Positions 32,027 to 41,331 of a DNA stretch of 64,000 nt are shown in pieces. The notes below the pieces were generated by a model. That model had not been told where the DNA came from and did no database searches. It saw only the letters and a list, made by a program, of their open reading frames with translations. Numbering within the stretch: the first letter of the stretch is position 1; every line of letters begins with the position of its first letter. A program made the translations under genes and the position numbers. This DNA comes from a bacterium (GTDB lineage Bacteria > Planctomycetota > JAFGQW01), in NCBI GenBank assembly GCA_030426805.1, contig JAUHXU010000002.1, positions 310,001 to 374,000 on the forward strand, given 5' to 3'.

Positions 32027-33462
32027 CGAGTCCGATTGCCCATCTCGAGCCGAAGCACCTCTGGGCGCGGTTCGACGACATCCGAAAGATCCCGCGTCCG
32101 TCGAAGCACGAGGAGAAGATCCGCGCATGGGTCCTCGACTTCGCGAAGACCCACGGCCTCGAGACGCGCAGTGACGCACTCGGCAACGTCGTCGTGTGTA
32201 TTCCGGGGAAGCCCGGCAAGGAGAACGCACCGGTCGTGATCCTGCAGGGGCACCTCGACATGGTGTGCGAGAAGAACGCCGACAAGGACTTCGACTTCCA
32301 CACCGATCCGATCGAACTCGTGCTGGAAGGGGACCGCCTCCGCGCCGACGGGACGACCCTCGGTGCGGACAACGGCATCGCGATCGCCGCGGGCCTCGGT
32401 CTCGTCACCGACGACTCGGTGCAGCACGGGCCGATCGAGTTGCTCTGCACGCTCGACGAGGAGACCGGGCTCACCGGCGCGCGCGACCTCGACCCGTCGA
32501 TCCTGACCGGCAAGCTGCTGATCAACCTCGACTCCGAAGAGGACGGGGTGATCACGATGGGGTGTGCCGGTGGCCGCGACACCGAGTTCGACGTGCCGCT
32601 CGCGCGCGACGCGGCTGCGGCCGGCGGCGCGGTGCGCGTCACGGTCAAGGGGTGCACCGGCGGTCACTCGGGCGTCGAGATCCACCTCGGGCGTGCCAAC
32701 GCCGTGAAGCTCCTCGCCGACGCGCTCGCGACGGTCGACGGCGCGCGACTCGTGTCGTTCGCCGGCGGCAACGCGCACAACGCGATCCCGCGCGAGGCGT
32801 CGGCGGTGATCGTCGCGGACGAGCCGGCGGTGCGCACCGCGATGGATGCGTGGCTCGCGACGGCGCGCGAGGCCCACGCTGCCACCGATCCCGAGTTGGC
32901 GGTCGTGGTCGAATCGGTGGACGAGTCCGACGCCCCGATGACCGACGACGCGGCCGAGCGGTTCCTCGGGCTGCTCCGCGCGCTGCCGCACGGCGTGCTC
33001 GGGATGAGCGCCGCGTTCCCCGATCTCGTCGAGACGTCGCAGAACGTCGCGGTCGTGCGCACCGACGCGACGAACGGCCACGTCCAGACCTCGACGCGCA
33101 GCTCGATCCAGGCGGAGATGGACCGCTTCGTCGACGAGGGGCTCGCGACCGGCGCGCGTTTCGGCGCGACCGGCGAGGCCGACCCGGGCTACCCGGGGTG
33201 GGCGCCGAATCCGGATTCGGCGCTGCTCGCGCGCGCCGTCGACGTCTACGCGGGCCTCTTCGGCGACAAGCCGAACGTCGAAGCGATCCACGCGGGGCTC
33301 GAGTGCGGGCTGATCGGCGAGAAGGTGGACGGGATGGACATGATCTCGATCGGTCCGACGATCCGCAACCCGCACTCGCCGTCGGAGGAGATCAGCGTCT
33401 CGTCGACGCAGAAGATGCTCGGTACCTACCTGAACGCGCTGCTCGAAGCGCTCGCGGAGTGA
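32023..33462 (+). CDS. pepD: Aminoacyl-histidine dipeptidase (M20, PepD)
   Basis: The 479-residue protein carries the M20 metal and catalytic residues: GHLDMVCEKN (His77, Asp79), GADNGIA (Asp116) and the DEETGLTGA segment (Glu146/147). Later come the lid-domain segment GCTGGHSGVEIHLGRANAVK and GLECGLIGEK near the C-terminus, which fit PepD/carnosinase. It hydrolyses Xaa-His and other dipeptides. The GTG at 32023 overlaps the S9 peptidase stop (GTGA); the next ATG is too far inside. It completes a peptide-use operon. Confidence is high for family, good for symbol. Confidence 0.94.
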   Translation: MTSPIAHLEPKHLWARFDDIRKIPRPSKHEEKIRAWVLDFAKTHGLETRSDALGNVVVCIPGKPGKENAPVVILQGHLDMVCEKNADKDFDFHTDPIELVLEGDRLRADGTTLGADNGIAIAAGLGLVTDDSVQHGPIELLCTLDEETGLTGARDLDPSILTGKLLINLDSEEDGVITMGCAGGRDTEFDVPLARDAAAAGGAVRVTVKGCTGGHSGVEIHLGRANAVKLLADALATVDGARLVSFAGGNAHNAIPREASAVIVADEPAVRTAMDAWLATAREAHAATDPELAVVVESVDESDAPMTDDAAERFLGLLRALPHGVLGMSAAFPDLVETSQNVAVVRTDATNGHVQTSTRSSIQAEMDRFVDEGLATGARFGATGEADPGYPGWAPNPDSALLARAVDVYAGLFGDKPNVEAIHAGLECGLIGEKVDGMDMISIGPTIRNPHSPSEEISVSSTQKMLGTYLNALLEALAE

Positions 33463-33468
33463 AGCAAG

Positions 33469-33732
33469 ATGAGTGACATGACGTTTCCCGACTTCAGCGG
33501 CAAGGTGGTCGCGTGCGAGCTGTCGACGAAACCCGACATCCCGTTCACGGTGATCGAGGAGCCGACGTTCGAGATGCAGGGCGGTCGCGTGTTTCTGACC
33601 GGCATGACACCGCACGGCGTCAACGACGACGACTGGTGTGCGGGCGCACCGTGCGCGGTCGCGTGGGACTCGGTGCTCGTCTACTACGTGTTCGAGTCGC
33701 TCGAAGACCTCGAGGAGAAGACCGGGGACTGA
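33469..33732 (+). CDS. Small conserved-looking protein of unknown function
   Basis: This acidic 87-residue protein (pieces FTVIEEPTFEMQGGRVFLTG and GVNDDDWCAGAPCAVAWDSV) has two cysteines five residues apart (CAGAPC), no signal and no membrane segment. It reads like a small beta-rich domain. It sits between pepD (6-nt gap) and a secreted transglutaminase-like gene (7-nt gap), so the position supports a real gene. I do not recognise the family. Confidence 0.65.
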   Translation: MSDMTFPDFSGKVVACELSTKPDIPFTVIEEPTFEMQGGRVFLTGMTPHGVNDDDWCAGAPCAVAWDSVLVYYVFESLEDLEEKTGD

Positions 33733-33739
33733 ACCGACG

Positions 33740-35773
33740 ATGAGATTCTCGCTTGTGTGGGTGCTGGCGGCGTGGTTCTTCGTCGTCGCACGGTCGGAGG
33801 CGCAGGAGCCGGTCGATCCGGCCGGTGATGCGGAGTTGCGGTCGCTGATCGCCGAAGCCGCGGCGGCGCACGGCGACGCCCCGGCCGTCGTCGTCCTCGA
33901 CCGCACGCGCGTGCGCGTCGAGAAGAGCGGCCTCGGCCACACCGACCAGCGGACGGTCGTGCTGATCCAGGAGGATCGGGCTGCGCGAGACCAGACGACG
34001 CTCCGCTTCGACTACGATCCGCAGTCCAACGTCGTCGACGTGCGCCGCGTCCGGATCCTGAGGGCCGACGGCAGCGTGCGCGAAGTCGCCCTCGAATCGG
34101 TCGTCGATCTGCCGCAGCCGCAGCGTGCGATCTACTGGGGCGCGCGGATGAAGCTCGTCCGCGTGCCGCGCCTCGCGCCTGGCGATGCGCTGGAGGTCGT
34201 GACCTACAAGAAGGGCTTCATGATCGCCTACCTGGGCGACGACGACAAACAGGCCACCGGCGACGAGCGCTACGTGCCCCCGATGCGCGGCCACTACTAC
34301 GACGTGGTCGCGTTCGGGGCGGGGCGGCCGATCCACCGCAAGCACTACACGGTGCAGACGGTGCGCGAGACGCCGCTGCAATACGAGATCTACAACGGCG
34401 CCGTGCAGGCCAAGGCGACCGTCACCGACGACGCGAACATCCACTCGTTCTGGCTCGAGGGGATCCCGGCGTTTCGCGCCGAGCCGAACGCGCCGCGCGC
34501 GAATGACCAGCTCCCGAAGGTCGTGATGGCGACGGTTCGCGACTGGCGCGAGAAGTCGCGCTGGTTCTTCGGCGTCAACGAGTCGCAGTTCGCCGCGACA
34601 CCGGGGATCAAGGCGAAGGTCGCCGAGCTGCTCGAGGGCAAGGAGACCGACCGTGACCGGATCGCCGCGATCGTGCACTGGTGCGCGAACGAGATCCGGT
34701 ATTCCGGCATCACGATGGGCAAGGGCGAGGGCTACACGATCCACCCGTCGGCGATGACGTTCCGCGATCGTTGCGGCGTGTGCAAGGACAAGGCGGGGAT
34801 TGCCGTCACGATGCTCCGTGAGGCCGGCTACAGCGCGTTCGCGGCGATGACGATGGCCGGCGAGCGGGTCGAGTCGATCCCGGCCGACCAGTTCAACCAC
34901 TGCGTGCTCGCCGTCCGGCTTGACGAACGCGTCAGCGTCGCACCGAAGCCCCAGAACGGCGTATTCACCGACGACAAGCGCTATTGGCTTCTCGATCCGA
35001 CGTGGGTCGTCTTCTCGCCGGAGTTGTGGTCGAGTGCCGAGAGCGAGCAGCACGTCCTGATCGGGACGAAGGATGGCGAGGACCTGACGATCACGCCGTC
35101 GCGCCCGGCGTCCCACAACCGCCTCGTGATCCGCGGCACGTCCACGCTCAAGCCCGGCGGTCTCGTCGAAGGCAAGCTCACGATCACCGCGACGAGCTAC
35201 GCGGATCAGCGGGTGCGCCGCGCGATCGTGCACCGCAGCGCGATCGACCGGCGCGCGCTGTTCGAGTCGTGGGTCGGCAACCTCGCACCCGACGCCGAAC
35301 TCGTCGGCTTCACCGACGACTACGACGCGCTCCGCGACGTCCGCAAGCCGATCGCACTCGAGGTTCGCTACCGGTTGCCGGGCTACTGGCTGCCGGCGGC
35401 ACCCGGTGCGCGATTCGCGGCGCCGTTGAGCCATCATCCGATTCGCGATGCCGCACTGGTGCCGTATTGGGGCCGGGCGAAGAGCGACGATCGCAAGCAG
35501 CCTCTGTTCCTGTGGAACACACGCGAGGTCGTCCTCGAGGAGCGGATCGCCGTGCCGGCCGGCTACAAGGTGCATGCACTGCCGTCGGCGATCGAACTCG
35601 ACCATCCCGCCGCGTCGTTGCGCGCCGAATGGCGTCAAGAGGGCGACGGCATCGTGTTCGCAGCGACGATCCGCAGCCGGCAGCGAACCGTCGCCGCTGC
35701 CGACTACGCGGGATTCCGCGACGTCGTCCGGATGGCCGGGCAACTCGCCCGCGACATCGTGCTCGAGCGCTGA
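33740..35773 (+). CDS. Secreted DUF3857/transglutaminase-like protein
   Basis: The 677-residue protein has a signal peptide (MRFSLVWVLAAWFFVVARSE). An N-terminal DUF3857-like beta domain (about 45-270, with GHTDQRTVVLIQEDRAARDQ and NVVDVRRVRILRADGSVREV) and a transglutaminase-like core with Cys348 (RCGVCKDKA), His387 (FNHCVLA) and Asp419 (YWLLDPT) follow. The C-terminal part is beta-rich. The triad is complete, so cysteine peptidase or transglutaminase-type chemistry is possible. ATG at 33740. It is followed after 10 nt by a paralogue with the same layout whose triad is broken. Confidence 0.83.
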   Translation: MRFSLVWVLAAWFFVVARSEAQEPVDPAGDAELRSLIAEAAAAHGDAPAVVVLDRTRVRVEKSGLGHTDQRTVVLIQEDRAARDQTTLRFDYDPQSNVVDVRRVRILRADGSVREVALESVVDLPQPQRAIYWGARMKLVRVPRLAPGDALEVVTYKKGFMIAYLGDDDKQATGDERYVPPMRGHYYDVVAFGAGRPIHRKHYTVQTVRETPLQYEIYNGAVQAKATVTDDANIHSFWLEGIPAFRAEPNAPRANDQLPKVVMATVRDWREKSRWFFGVNESQFAATPGIKAKVAELLEGKETDRDRIAAIVHWCANEIRYSGITMGKGEGYTIHPSAMTFRDRCGVCKDKAGIAVTMLREAGYSAFAAMTMAGERVESIPADQFNHCVLAVRLDERVSVAPKPQNGVFTDDKRYWLLDPTWVVFSPELWSSAESEQHVLIGTKDGEDLTITPSRPASHNRLVIRGTSTLKPGGLVEGKLTITATSYADQRVRRAIVHRSAIDRRALFESWVGNLAPDAELVGFTDDYDALRDVRKPIALEVRYRLPGYWLPAAPGARFAAPLSHHPIRDAALVPYWGRAKSDDRKQPLFLWNTREVVLEERIAVPAGYKVHALPSAIELDHPAASLRAEWRQEGDGIVFAATIRSRQRTVAAADYAGFRDVVRMAGQLARDIVLER

Positions 35774-35783
35774 GGAGGAGCCC

Positions 35784-37691
35784 GTGAACCTTTCGACCCT
35801 CGGACGTGCGCTCGCGCTCGCACTCGGACTCGCGACGACCGCCGTCGCGCAGGAGCCCGCAACGCAGCCGCCGGCACCGCCGCCGGCGCTCGCCGATCGC
35901 CCGGACCGTGCCGCGTATCCCGACGCGGACGGCGTGATCCTCCGCGAGGTCGTCGAGGTGACGATCGCCGACGGCAAGGTCACGCGCCGCCGTCGGACGC
36001 TGACCACCGTCCTGCGCGAGAACATGATGCGCGCCGGCTTCTGCGATCCGCGCATCCGCTACGACGCCTCGACCGAGACCGTGGACGTCGCGATCAGTCG
36101 GACGTGGATGGCCGACGGCACGCCGGTCGAGACCGATCCGAAAGTCGGTCGAATCGAGGTGACGCCGGCGCCGTACGCGAAGACGCCCGACTACACGAAC
36201 CGGCGCGAGTTGGTCGTCGTCCATGCCGGTGTCGAGCACGGTGCGACGATGGAGCTGGACTACACGATCCGTGCGAACGCGCCGACCGATGGCGCCGATT
36301 CGTTCGCGATCCCGCTCGCCGGGCCGCTGCCGATCGTGCGCCAGATCATCCGGGTCCGCGTCCCGGAGGGCGAGGTGATCGCGCTGCACGCCGACGGCGT
36401 GGAGATCGCGCCCGCGAAGACGACCGCGGACGGGTTCGATACGTTCACGCTCGAGCGCGAGAACGTCGCCGCGATCAACGTCGACGAAGCGGGAGCGCAC
36501 GCGCCGGCGATCATCCCGATGCTCGTGGCGTCGCGGATCGCGAGTTGGGCCGACGTCGGCGCCCGGCTCGCGAAGCGCGTGCAGAGCGCCGCCGTCGCGA
36601 CCGATCGCATCACGTCGCGTGTCGCATCGCTGACCGAGGGGCTCGAGACCCGTCGGTCGCGCGTCGCCGTGATCCACCGATTCGTCGCGGACCAGATTCG
36701 CACGGTGCCGTGGGCGCTGGGCGAGTTCGGTTTTGCGGTGCGCCCTGCGGGGACGACCGCGGAAAGCGCCTACGGCCACGCGCTCGACAAGGCCGTCCTC
36801 CTTCACGCGATGCTGCGCGAGGCGGGGATCGGCTCGGCGGTCGCGATCGCGTCGCGCACGCCGCGGATCGCCGCGCAGGTGCCGTCACCCGCCCAACTCG
36901 ATCGCGTGCACGTCGTCGTCGAGGACGAGCGGGATCGCTGGTGGCTCGATCCGCTCGAAGCGCATGCGCTCGACGATTCGCGCAGCGTCGCCGGCTGTGC
37001 GGTGCTGCGGCTCGTCTCGCACGGCGCGTCGATCGCGCGGATCGCGCCCGCCGAATCGGGGGCCAACGCCACGACGCTCGAGGTGACTGCGACGATCGAC
37101 GCGGACGGCGAGGTCCACGCCGAGTTCACGTACGACGTTCGGGGCGCCGAGAACCCATACGCCGCGTTGCGCGACGACCGGGCCGCCGCCCACAAGATGC
37201 TCGAGCGGGTCGCCGAACGGATCGCCGGCGCTCGCCTCGGATGGACCGCGACCGCGCACCTCGATGCGACGCGCGCGCGCTTCCGCGGCACCGCGTACGG
37301 CGGGCAGCTCCCGGCGGCCGCGGTCGGCGCGATCGCGTTTCGGTTGCCCGACGTCGCCGATCCGCTCGCGACGATCGACGTCGAGTTGTTCCGCTCGTCG
37401 CGCACGACGCCGCTCGCGCTGCCCCGCACCGGGCGGGAGTCGTCCAGCGTGACCGTGTCGGTGCCGGCGGGCATGACGGTCGCCTATCGTCCGGTGGCGG
37501 TCGCGATGGACAACGCGGTCGGTTCGTATCGTGTGGAAGTGCGCGACGTCGATGGCGGCTTCACGGTACGACGGACGCTCGTGTTGAAGACGCAACTCGT
37601 GGACCCGAAGGACTATCCGGCGCTGCGCGCGCTGCTCGCGGCCGCGCGGGCACGGCGCAACACGGTCGTACTGCTCGCGCCGGGGGCGTAG
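35784..37691 (+). CDS. Secreted DUF3857/transglutaminase paralogue without catalytic Cys
   Basis: The 635-residue protein has a signal peptide (NLSTLGRALALALGLATTAV) and the same order of domains as its upstream neighbour. At the catalytic position the neighbour has RCGVCKDKAGIAVTMLREAG; here the sequence is AYGHALDKAVLLHAMLREAG, with Ala333 in place of Cys348. His376 (VHVVVE) and Asp389 (WWLDP) remain. It should fold but lack the nucleophile, a pseudoenzyme. GTG at 35784 follows GAGGAGGAG. The pair probably arose by tandem duplication and may form a complex. Strong synteny with the esterase-PDZ gene 1 nt downstream. Confidence 0.8.
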   Translation: MNLSTLGRALALALGLATTAVAQEPATQPPAPPPALADRPDRAAYPDADGVILREVVEVTIADGKVTRRRRTLTTVLRENMMRAGFCDPRIRYDASTETVDVAISRTWMADGTPVETDPKVGRIEVTPAPYAKTPDYTNRRELVVVHAGVEHGATMELDYTIRANAPTDGADSFAIPLAGPLPIVRQIIRVRVPEGEVIALHADGVEIAPAKTTADGFDTFTLERENVAAINVDEAGAHAPAIIPMLVASRIASWADVGARLAKRVQSAAVATDRITSRVASLTEGLETRRSRVAVIHRFVADQIRTVPWALGEFGFAVRPAGTTAESAYGHALDKAVLLHAMLREAGIGSAVAIASRTPRIAAQVPSPAQLDRVHVVVEDERDRWWLDPLEAHALDDSRSVAGCAVLRLVSHGASIARIAPAESGANATTLEVTATIDADGEVHAEFTYDVRGAENPYAALRDDRAAAHKMLERVAERIAGARLGWTATAHLDATRARFRGTAYGGQLPAAAVGAIAFRLPDVADPLATIDVELFRSSRTTPLALPRTGRESSSVTVSVPAGMTVAYRPVAVAMDNAVGSYRVEVRDVDGGFTVRRTLVLKTQLVDPKDYPALRALLAAARARRNTVVLLAPGA

Positions 37692-37692
37692 C

Positions 37693-39150
37693 GTGCGCGT
37701 CGCGCTGCTGTCGGTTTGGCTCGCCGCGGCAGCGGGGGCGCAACTTCCGGCGGACGTCGCGGCGCGCGTCGACGCGGTCCGGACCGGGGCGACCTACTCG
37801 GCCGACGTCCCGCGCGATTGGGTCCCGTTCACGATCGACGCGGGTGGCGTCGAGTGCCCGCACCACCTGCGCGTGCCGCGCGACTACGACGCGACCCGTC
37901 GCCACCCGTTGCTCGTCGAGTTGCACGGCGCCGTGTCGCGTCCGGACTTCGGGTCCGAGACGTCGCTGCGCAATCTGCGGCACCGGATCGGCGCTGCGGC
38001 CGACGAGGCCGGGATGCTGCTGCTGATGCCGGCCGGCCGTCGCGGGGTCGAGTGGTGGAGCGAGGCGGGGCGGGGCAACCTGCTCGACGCGATCGCCTGG
38101 ATCAAGGCGCGTTACAACGTGGACGAGTCCCGCGTCTTCGCGGGCGGTTTCTCCGACGGCGGGTCCGGCTCGTTTCACCTCGCGCTCCACGCACCGACGC
38201 CGTTCGCCGGGTTCGTTCCGATGTGCGGTCACGTGCGCGTCGCACAGGCCGGCGGCGCGTCGGTGTTCCTCCGCACGTTGAGCAACCGTCCGCTCTACGT
38301 CGTCAACACCGGCAAGGACGTCCTCTACCCGACGACCCACGTGCGGCCGTTCATCGACGCGATGCGGACCCTCGGTGTCCGGGTGACCTATCGGCCGTTC
38401 GAGTCAATGCCGCACGCGCCGCTGTTCCTGCCGGACGAACGTGGACGCATCGTCGACTGGCTCCTCCGGACGCGTCGGCCCGCGCACCCGAAGGCGGTGT
38501 GGATCGAATCGGATCGGCCAATGCACGTCGACTGGCTCGAACTGGAAGCGATCGGCGACGACACCGCTGCGCTCGATGCGTTCCCCGACGTGAATCCGGT
38601 CGTGCCGCCGGTGCGCCGTCCGTTCGGGATCGAGCCGGGGCCGCCGACCGGTGGGCTCGGGATCGAAGTCGCCCGGGTGCGCGAGGAAACCCTGGCGGCG
38701 GCGCTCGGTGTCGAGGCGGGGGACTGCCTCGTCAAGCTCGACGACGCGGTGATCGAGGACCGACGCTCGCTGTCACGAGCGATGCTTCGCGTCCGTGGCG
38801 GCGAGCAGGTTCGCGCCGTCGTCCTGCGCGCCGGCGGCCCGGTCGAACTCGAGGCGACGTGCCCCGCGTCGAAGCCGCTGCCCGCGTTCCGCCGGACCGC
38901 GCCGCGCGCCGTATTGCACGCGGTTCGCGACGGCAACCGGGTAGACGTTCGGGCCGCGAACGTCACCCGCTTCGCGATCGCGATCAGCCCCGATGCGTTC
39001 GAGCTCGGCCAGCCGATCGTCGTCGTCGTGAACGGCGAGGAGCGCCATGCCGCCCGCGTCCTCCCGGACGCCGCGACCGTCGACCGCTACGCGAAACGGG
39101 ACCGCGATCGCACACGAGTCTACGTCGCGCGGATCGCGGTCACGCTCTGA
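37693..39150 (+). CDS. Secreted alpha/beta-hydrolase (esterase) with PDZ domain
   Basis: The 485-residue protein has a signal peptide (RVALLSVWLAAAAGAQLPAD). A hydrolase domain of the PHB depolymerase/feruloyl esterase type follows, with HPLLVELHGAVSRPDFGSET and the nucleophile elbow GGFSDGGSGSFH. A PDZ-like domain (about 330-400, GGLGIEVARVREETLAAALG, then VEAGDCLVKLDDAVIED) and a beta tail complete it. The usual third-strand and His loops (FESMPHAPLF) are visible. GTG at 37693, 1 nt after the previous stop, with no clear ribosome site, implies coupling. Substrate unknown; the PDZ domain may select peptides. Confidence 0.8.
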   Translation: MRVALLSVWLAAAAGAQLPADVAARVDAVRTGATYSADVPRDWVPFTIDAGGVECPHHLRVPRDYDATRRHPLLVELHGAVSRPDFGSETSLRNLRHRIGAAADEAGMLLLMPAGRRGVEWWSEAGRGNLLDAIAWIKARYNVDESRVFAGGFSDGGSGSFHLALHAPTPFAGFVPMCGHVRVAQAGGASVFLRTLSNRPLYVVNTGKDVLYPTTHVRPFIDAMRTLGVRVTYRPFESMPHAPLFLPDERGRIVDWLLRTRRPAHPKAVWIESDRPMHVDWLELEAIGDDTAALDAFPDVNPVVPPVRRPFGIEPGPPTGGLGIEVARVREETLAAALGVEAGDCLVKLDDAVIEDRRSLSRAMLRVRGGEQVRAVVLRAGGPVELEATCPASKPLPAFRRTAPRAVLHAVRDGNRVDVRAANVTRFAIAISPDAFELGQPIVVVVNGEERHAARVLPDAATVDRYAKRDRDRTRVYVARIAVTL

Positions 39151-39165
39151 CGGCGCTCCGTCGGT

Positions 39166-40800
39166 TCAGCGGCGGTCGGGAGTCGCCGGCGCTTCGGCGG
39201 TGATGCGGAAGAGGGAGCGTCCTTCCTCGATCACCGTATAGCCGAGGGCGCGCACCGACGCGTCGAGCGCCGCGCGCCACGGAACGCCCTTGAGCTTCAG
39301 TGTGACGGTGCCGCGCACTTCCGGTGCGATGATGATGTTGATACCGGCGATTCGCGAAATCGTGTCGAGGACCTTGCGGATGTCGGTGTCCTGGAACGAG
39401 AGGTGCAGGCGCGCGGGGCCCTTGGGGGGGAGCTTCTTCGAGGCCTGCACGACGGCGGCCGGCTTCGCGGGCTCTTTCCGCAGCCTCTTCACCGACACGA
39501 TCATCGGGCCGGCCGGGAGCACCCTCCGGAGTCGCTTCACCGCATCATCCCCGCTGCATACGAGGCGCACGCGCGCGGCGCGCGATGCTTCGCGGGCCGG
39601 CTGGAGCGCGAAGCCCGCGACCGTGAACCCGCCGTCGGCGAACGCGGTCATCGCCGCACCGAGTTCGGCGGCGCCGTGGTAGACGAACTCGACGTCGAAC
39701 GCCGTGCGGCTGACGGGCGCGGCGGCCGGCTTCGCGGGAGCCGGCGTTTCGAGCGTCGCGATCTCCGGCTTCGCCTGCGCTTGCACGCCCCAGGCGTTGA
39801 TCGCGATCGCGACGAATGCGACGGCGACACTCAGCCGCATCGCGAGGTGACGACGCGAGCACTGCACGTCCAGGCGGTTCTTTCTCTCGAGCAACATGTT
39901 CATTCTCCGATAGAACTCGGTCTTCCGATGGAATACCCCGATCGCGCCGGCGTGCATTGGTAGCGCCGCCGGCTCCCGTTCGATCAGGTCGATCAAGCTA
40001 CGAACGTAGGTCGTCTTCGTCGCCGGGCCGCTCGCGATGTCGTCCGCGATCATCTCCGCGGCGATCTGTGTCTCTCGCCGAAGCCAGTAGTAGAGCGGGT
40101 TCCAGTAGAGCAGCGGCCAGCACAGCATCGTGACCGTCTGTCCGAGCAGGTCTCGCTGACGAAGGTGTGCGAGTTCGTGCCGGAGCACCGACGTCAATGC
40201 CGGCTCCGCGTCCGCCGCGCACAAGTGCGCGGGCAACACGATGCTGGAGCGGAACACACCGCAGCAAAACGGCCGACGCACCGAGCGACTGGCGTAGATT
40301 CGCGGCGGCTTTCGCGTGAGCCGTGCCGCGATCGCGATCGTCGAGGCCGGTGCCGAGCGGGCGCGACGCACGGTCCACCACAACACGCCGCGCGCGAACG
40401 TCAGGTAGAGCGCGATCATCGCGGCGCCGGCGAGCCACAGCCACGCGAACGTGTCGTCGTCCGTTCCGGGCGCGGCCGCGGGCTCGACGATGGCGGCACT
40501 CCAGGGCTCGGTGGGCAACGCGTCGACGTGCGAAGGCGCGTCGGACGTTGTCGCGTCGAAGGCGTTCGACGGCCCGGCGAGCGCCGTCTCGGCGTCGACC
40601 GTCGTCGAAGCGGAGAGGCCACCGCGCTCGAGCGGCACGGCGGCGAAAACCGCCCACGCGAGGAACGCGACGAACGTCAACTCGCCGACGCGCTGCCGGT
40701 GGATCTGGCTGCGGCTGACCGCGACGGCGATCGCGCCGGCGGTCGTGAACGTCAGGCCCGCGAGGATCACCGTCGAGGCGAACTGCGCAAGGGACGTCAC
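39166..40800 (-). CDS. M56 membrane peptidase fused to STN (secretin-type) domain
   Basis: The 544-residue protein starts with membrane helices (residues 1-60 and 120-140) and an M56/BlaR1-type peptidase core with HELAHLRQRD (His208, Glu209, His212). Further helices (TVTMLCWPLLYWNPLYYWLR) and another near 325-345 follow. The C-terminal region (about 455-530) has LSFQDTDIRKVLDTISRIAG, INIIIAPEVRGTVTLKLK and LGYTVIEE, the STN domain of secretins/TonB receptors. BlaR1-like proteins sense a ligand outside and cleave the BlaI repressor. Here the outer part is an STN-like domain, not a penicillin-binding one. GTG at 40800 overlaps the BlaI stop. Confidence 0.85.
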   Translation of the reverse strand: MTSLAQFASTVILAGLTFTTAGAIAVAVSRSQIHRQRVGELTFVAFLAWAVFAAVPLERGGLSASTTVDAETALAGPSNAFDATTSDAPSHVDALPTEPWSAAIVEPAAAPGTDDDTFAWLWLAGAAMIALYLTFARGVLWWTVRRARSAPASTIAIAARLTRKPPRIYASRSVRRPFCCGVFRSSIVLPAHLCAADAEPALTSVLRHELAHLRQRDLLGQTVTMLCWPLLYWNPLYYWLRRETQIAAEMIADDIASGPATKTTYVRSLIDLIEREPAALPMHAGAIGVFHRKTEFYRRMNMLLERKNRLDVQCSRRHLAMRLSVAVAFVAIAINAWGVQAQAKPEIATLETPAPAKPAAAPVSRTAFDVEFVYHGAAELGAAMTAFADGGFTVAGFALQPAREASRAARVRLVCSGDDAVKRLRRVLPAGPMIVSVKRLRKEPAKPAAVVQASKKLPPKGPARLHLSFQDTDIRKVLDTISRIAGINIIIAPEVRGTVTLKLKGVPWRAALDASVRALGYTVIEEGRSLFRITAEAPATPDRR

Positions 40801-41213
40801 CGCGCACCGCCGGCGTCGGGTGACTTCTCGGAGTCGAGGTCGTCGAGAAGCGCGCGCAGACGATCCAGTTCGTCGCGCGTCGGCCGCTTGAGCGCGGTGG
40901 CGCTCTCGACGAGTGCGTCGAGCGCGCCGTCGAATGCACGCTCGAGCACACGGTTGAGCAGCCGCTTCGACGTCTCCTCCCGCTGCACGAGCGGGCGGTA
41001 GACGAACGTCCGCCCGACGGTTCGGTGGGCGACCAGCCCCTTCTCGGTCATCACGCGCAGGAAGGCCTGCACGGTGTTCTGCACGATGCCCAGGTCGTCC
41101 CGCAGGGCCTCGTAGACCTCGCGCACCGTTGCCTCGCCCTGTGACCAGAGCACCTTCAGGATCGCGAGCTCGCGGTCGGTCGGCGCGCGATCGTCGTGTT
41201 GCTTGCCGTTCAT
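40797..41213 (-). CDS. BlaI/MecI/CopY-family transcriptional repressor
   Basis: The 138-residue protein has the BlaI winged helix (PTDRELAILKVLWSQGEATV, then REVYEALRDDLGIVQNTVQA and FLRVMTEKGLVAHRT) and a C-terminal helical dimer/cleavage region (LVQREETSKRLLNRVLERAF). It should repress its own operon and perhaps distant genes until the M56 partner inactivates it. Its stop overlaps the M56 start (GTGA). ATG at 41213. A near-palindrome just upstream (41232-41245) is a candidate operator. Length is typical of the family (120-140). Confidence 0.92.
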   Translation of the reverse strand: MNGKQHDDRAPTDRELAILKVLWSQGEATVREVYEALRDDLGIVQNTVQAFLRVMTEKGLVAHRTVGRTFVYRPLVQREETSKRLLNRVLERAFDGALDALVESATALKRPTRDELDRLRALLDDLDSEKSPDAGGAR

Positions 41214-41231
41214 GAACCCGAGATCGGCAGG

Positions 41232-41245
41232 CTTAGTCGACCAAG
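41232..41245. promoter_or_regulatory. Candidate BlaI operator
   Basis: CTTAGTCGACCAAG, a 14-bp palindrome with one mismatched pair, lies 19 nt upstream of the repressor ATG. Related CCTAAGT and TTTAGGC words follow nearby. It does not contain the classic TACA/TGTA core, so support is positional. Confidence 0.3.
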
Positions 41246-41331
41246 TTTAGGCAAATCGGCTCGTGCGACTCGGTGCAACGGCCCGGGCTGATGCCTAAGT
41301 CACCGTGTGAGCGCCCGTTGTAGTCACGGGC

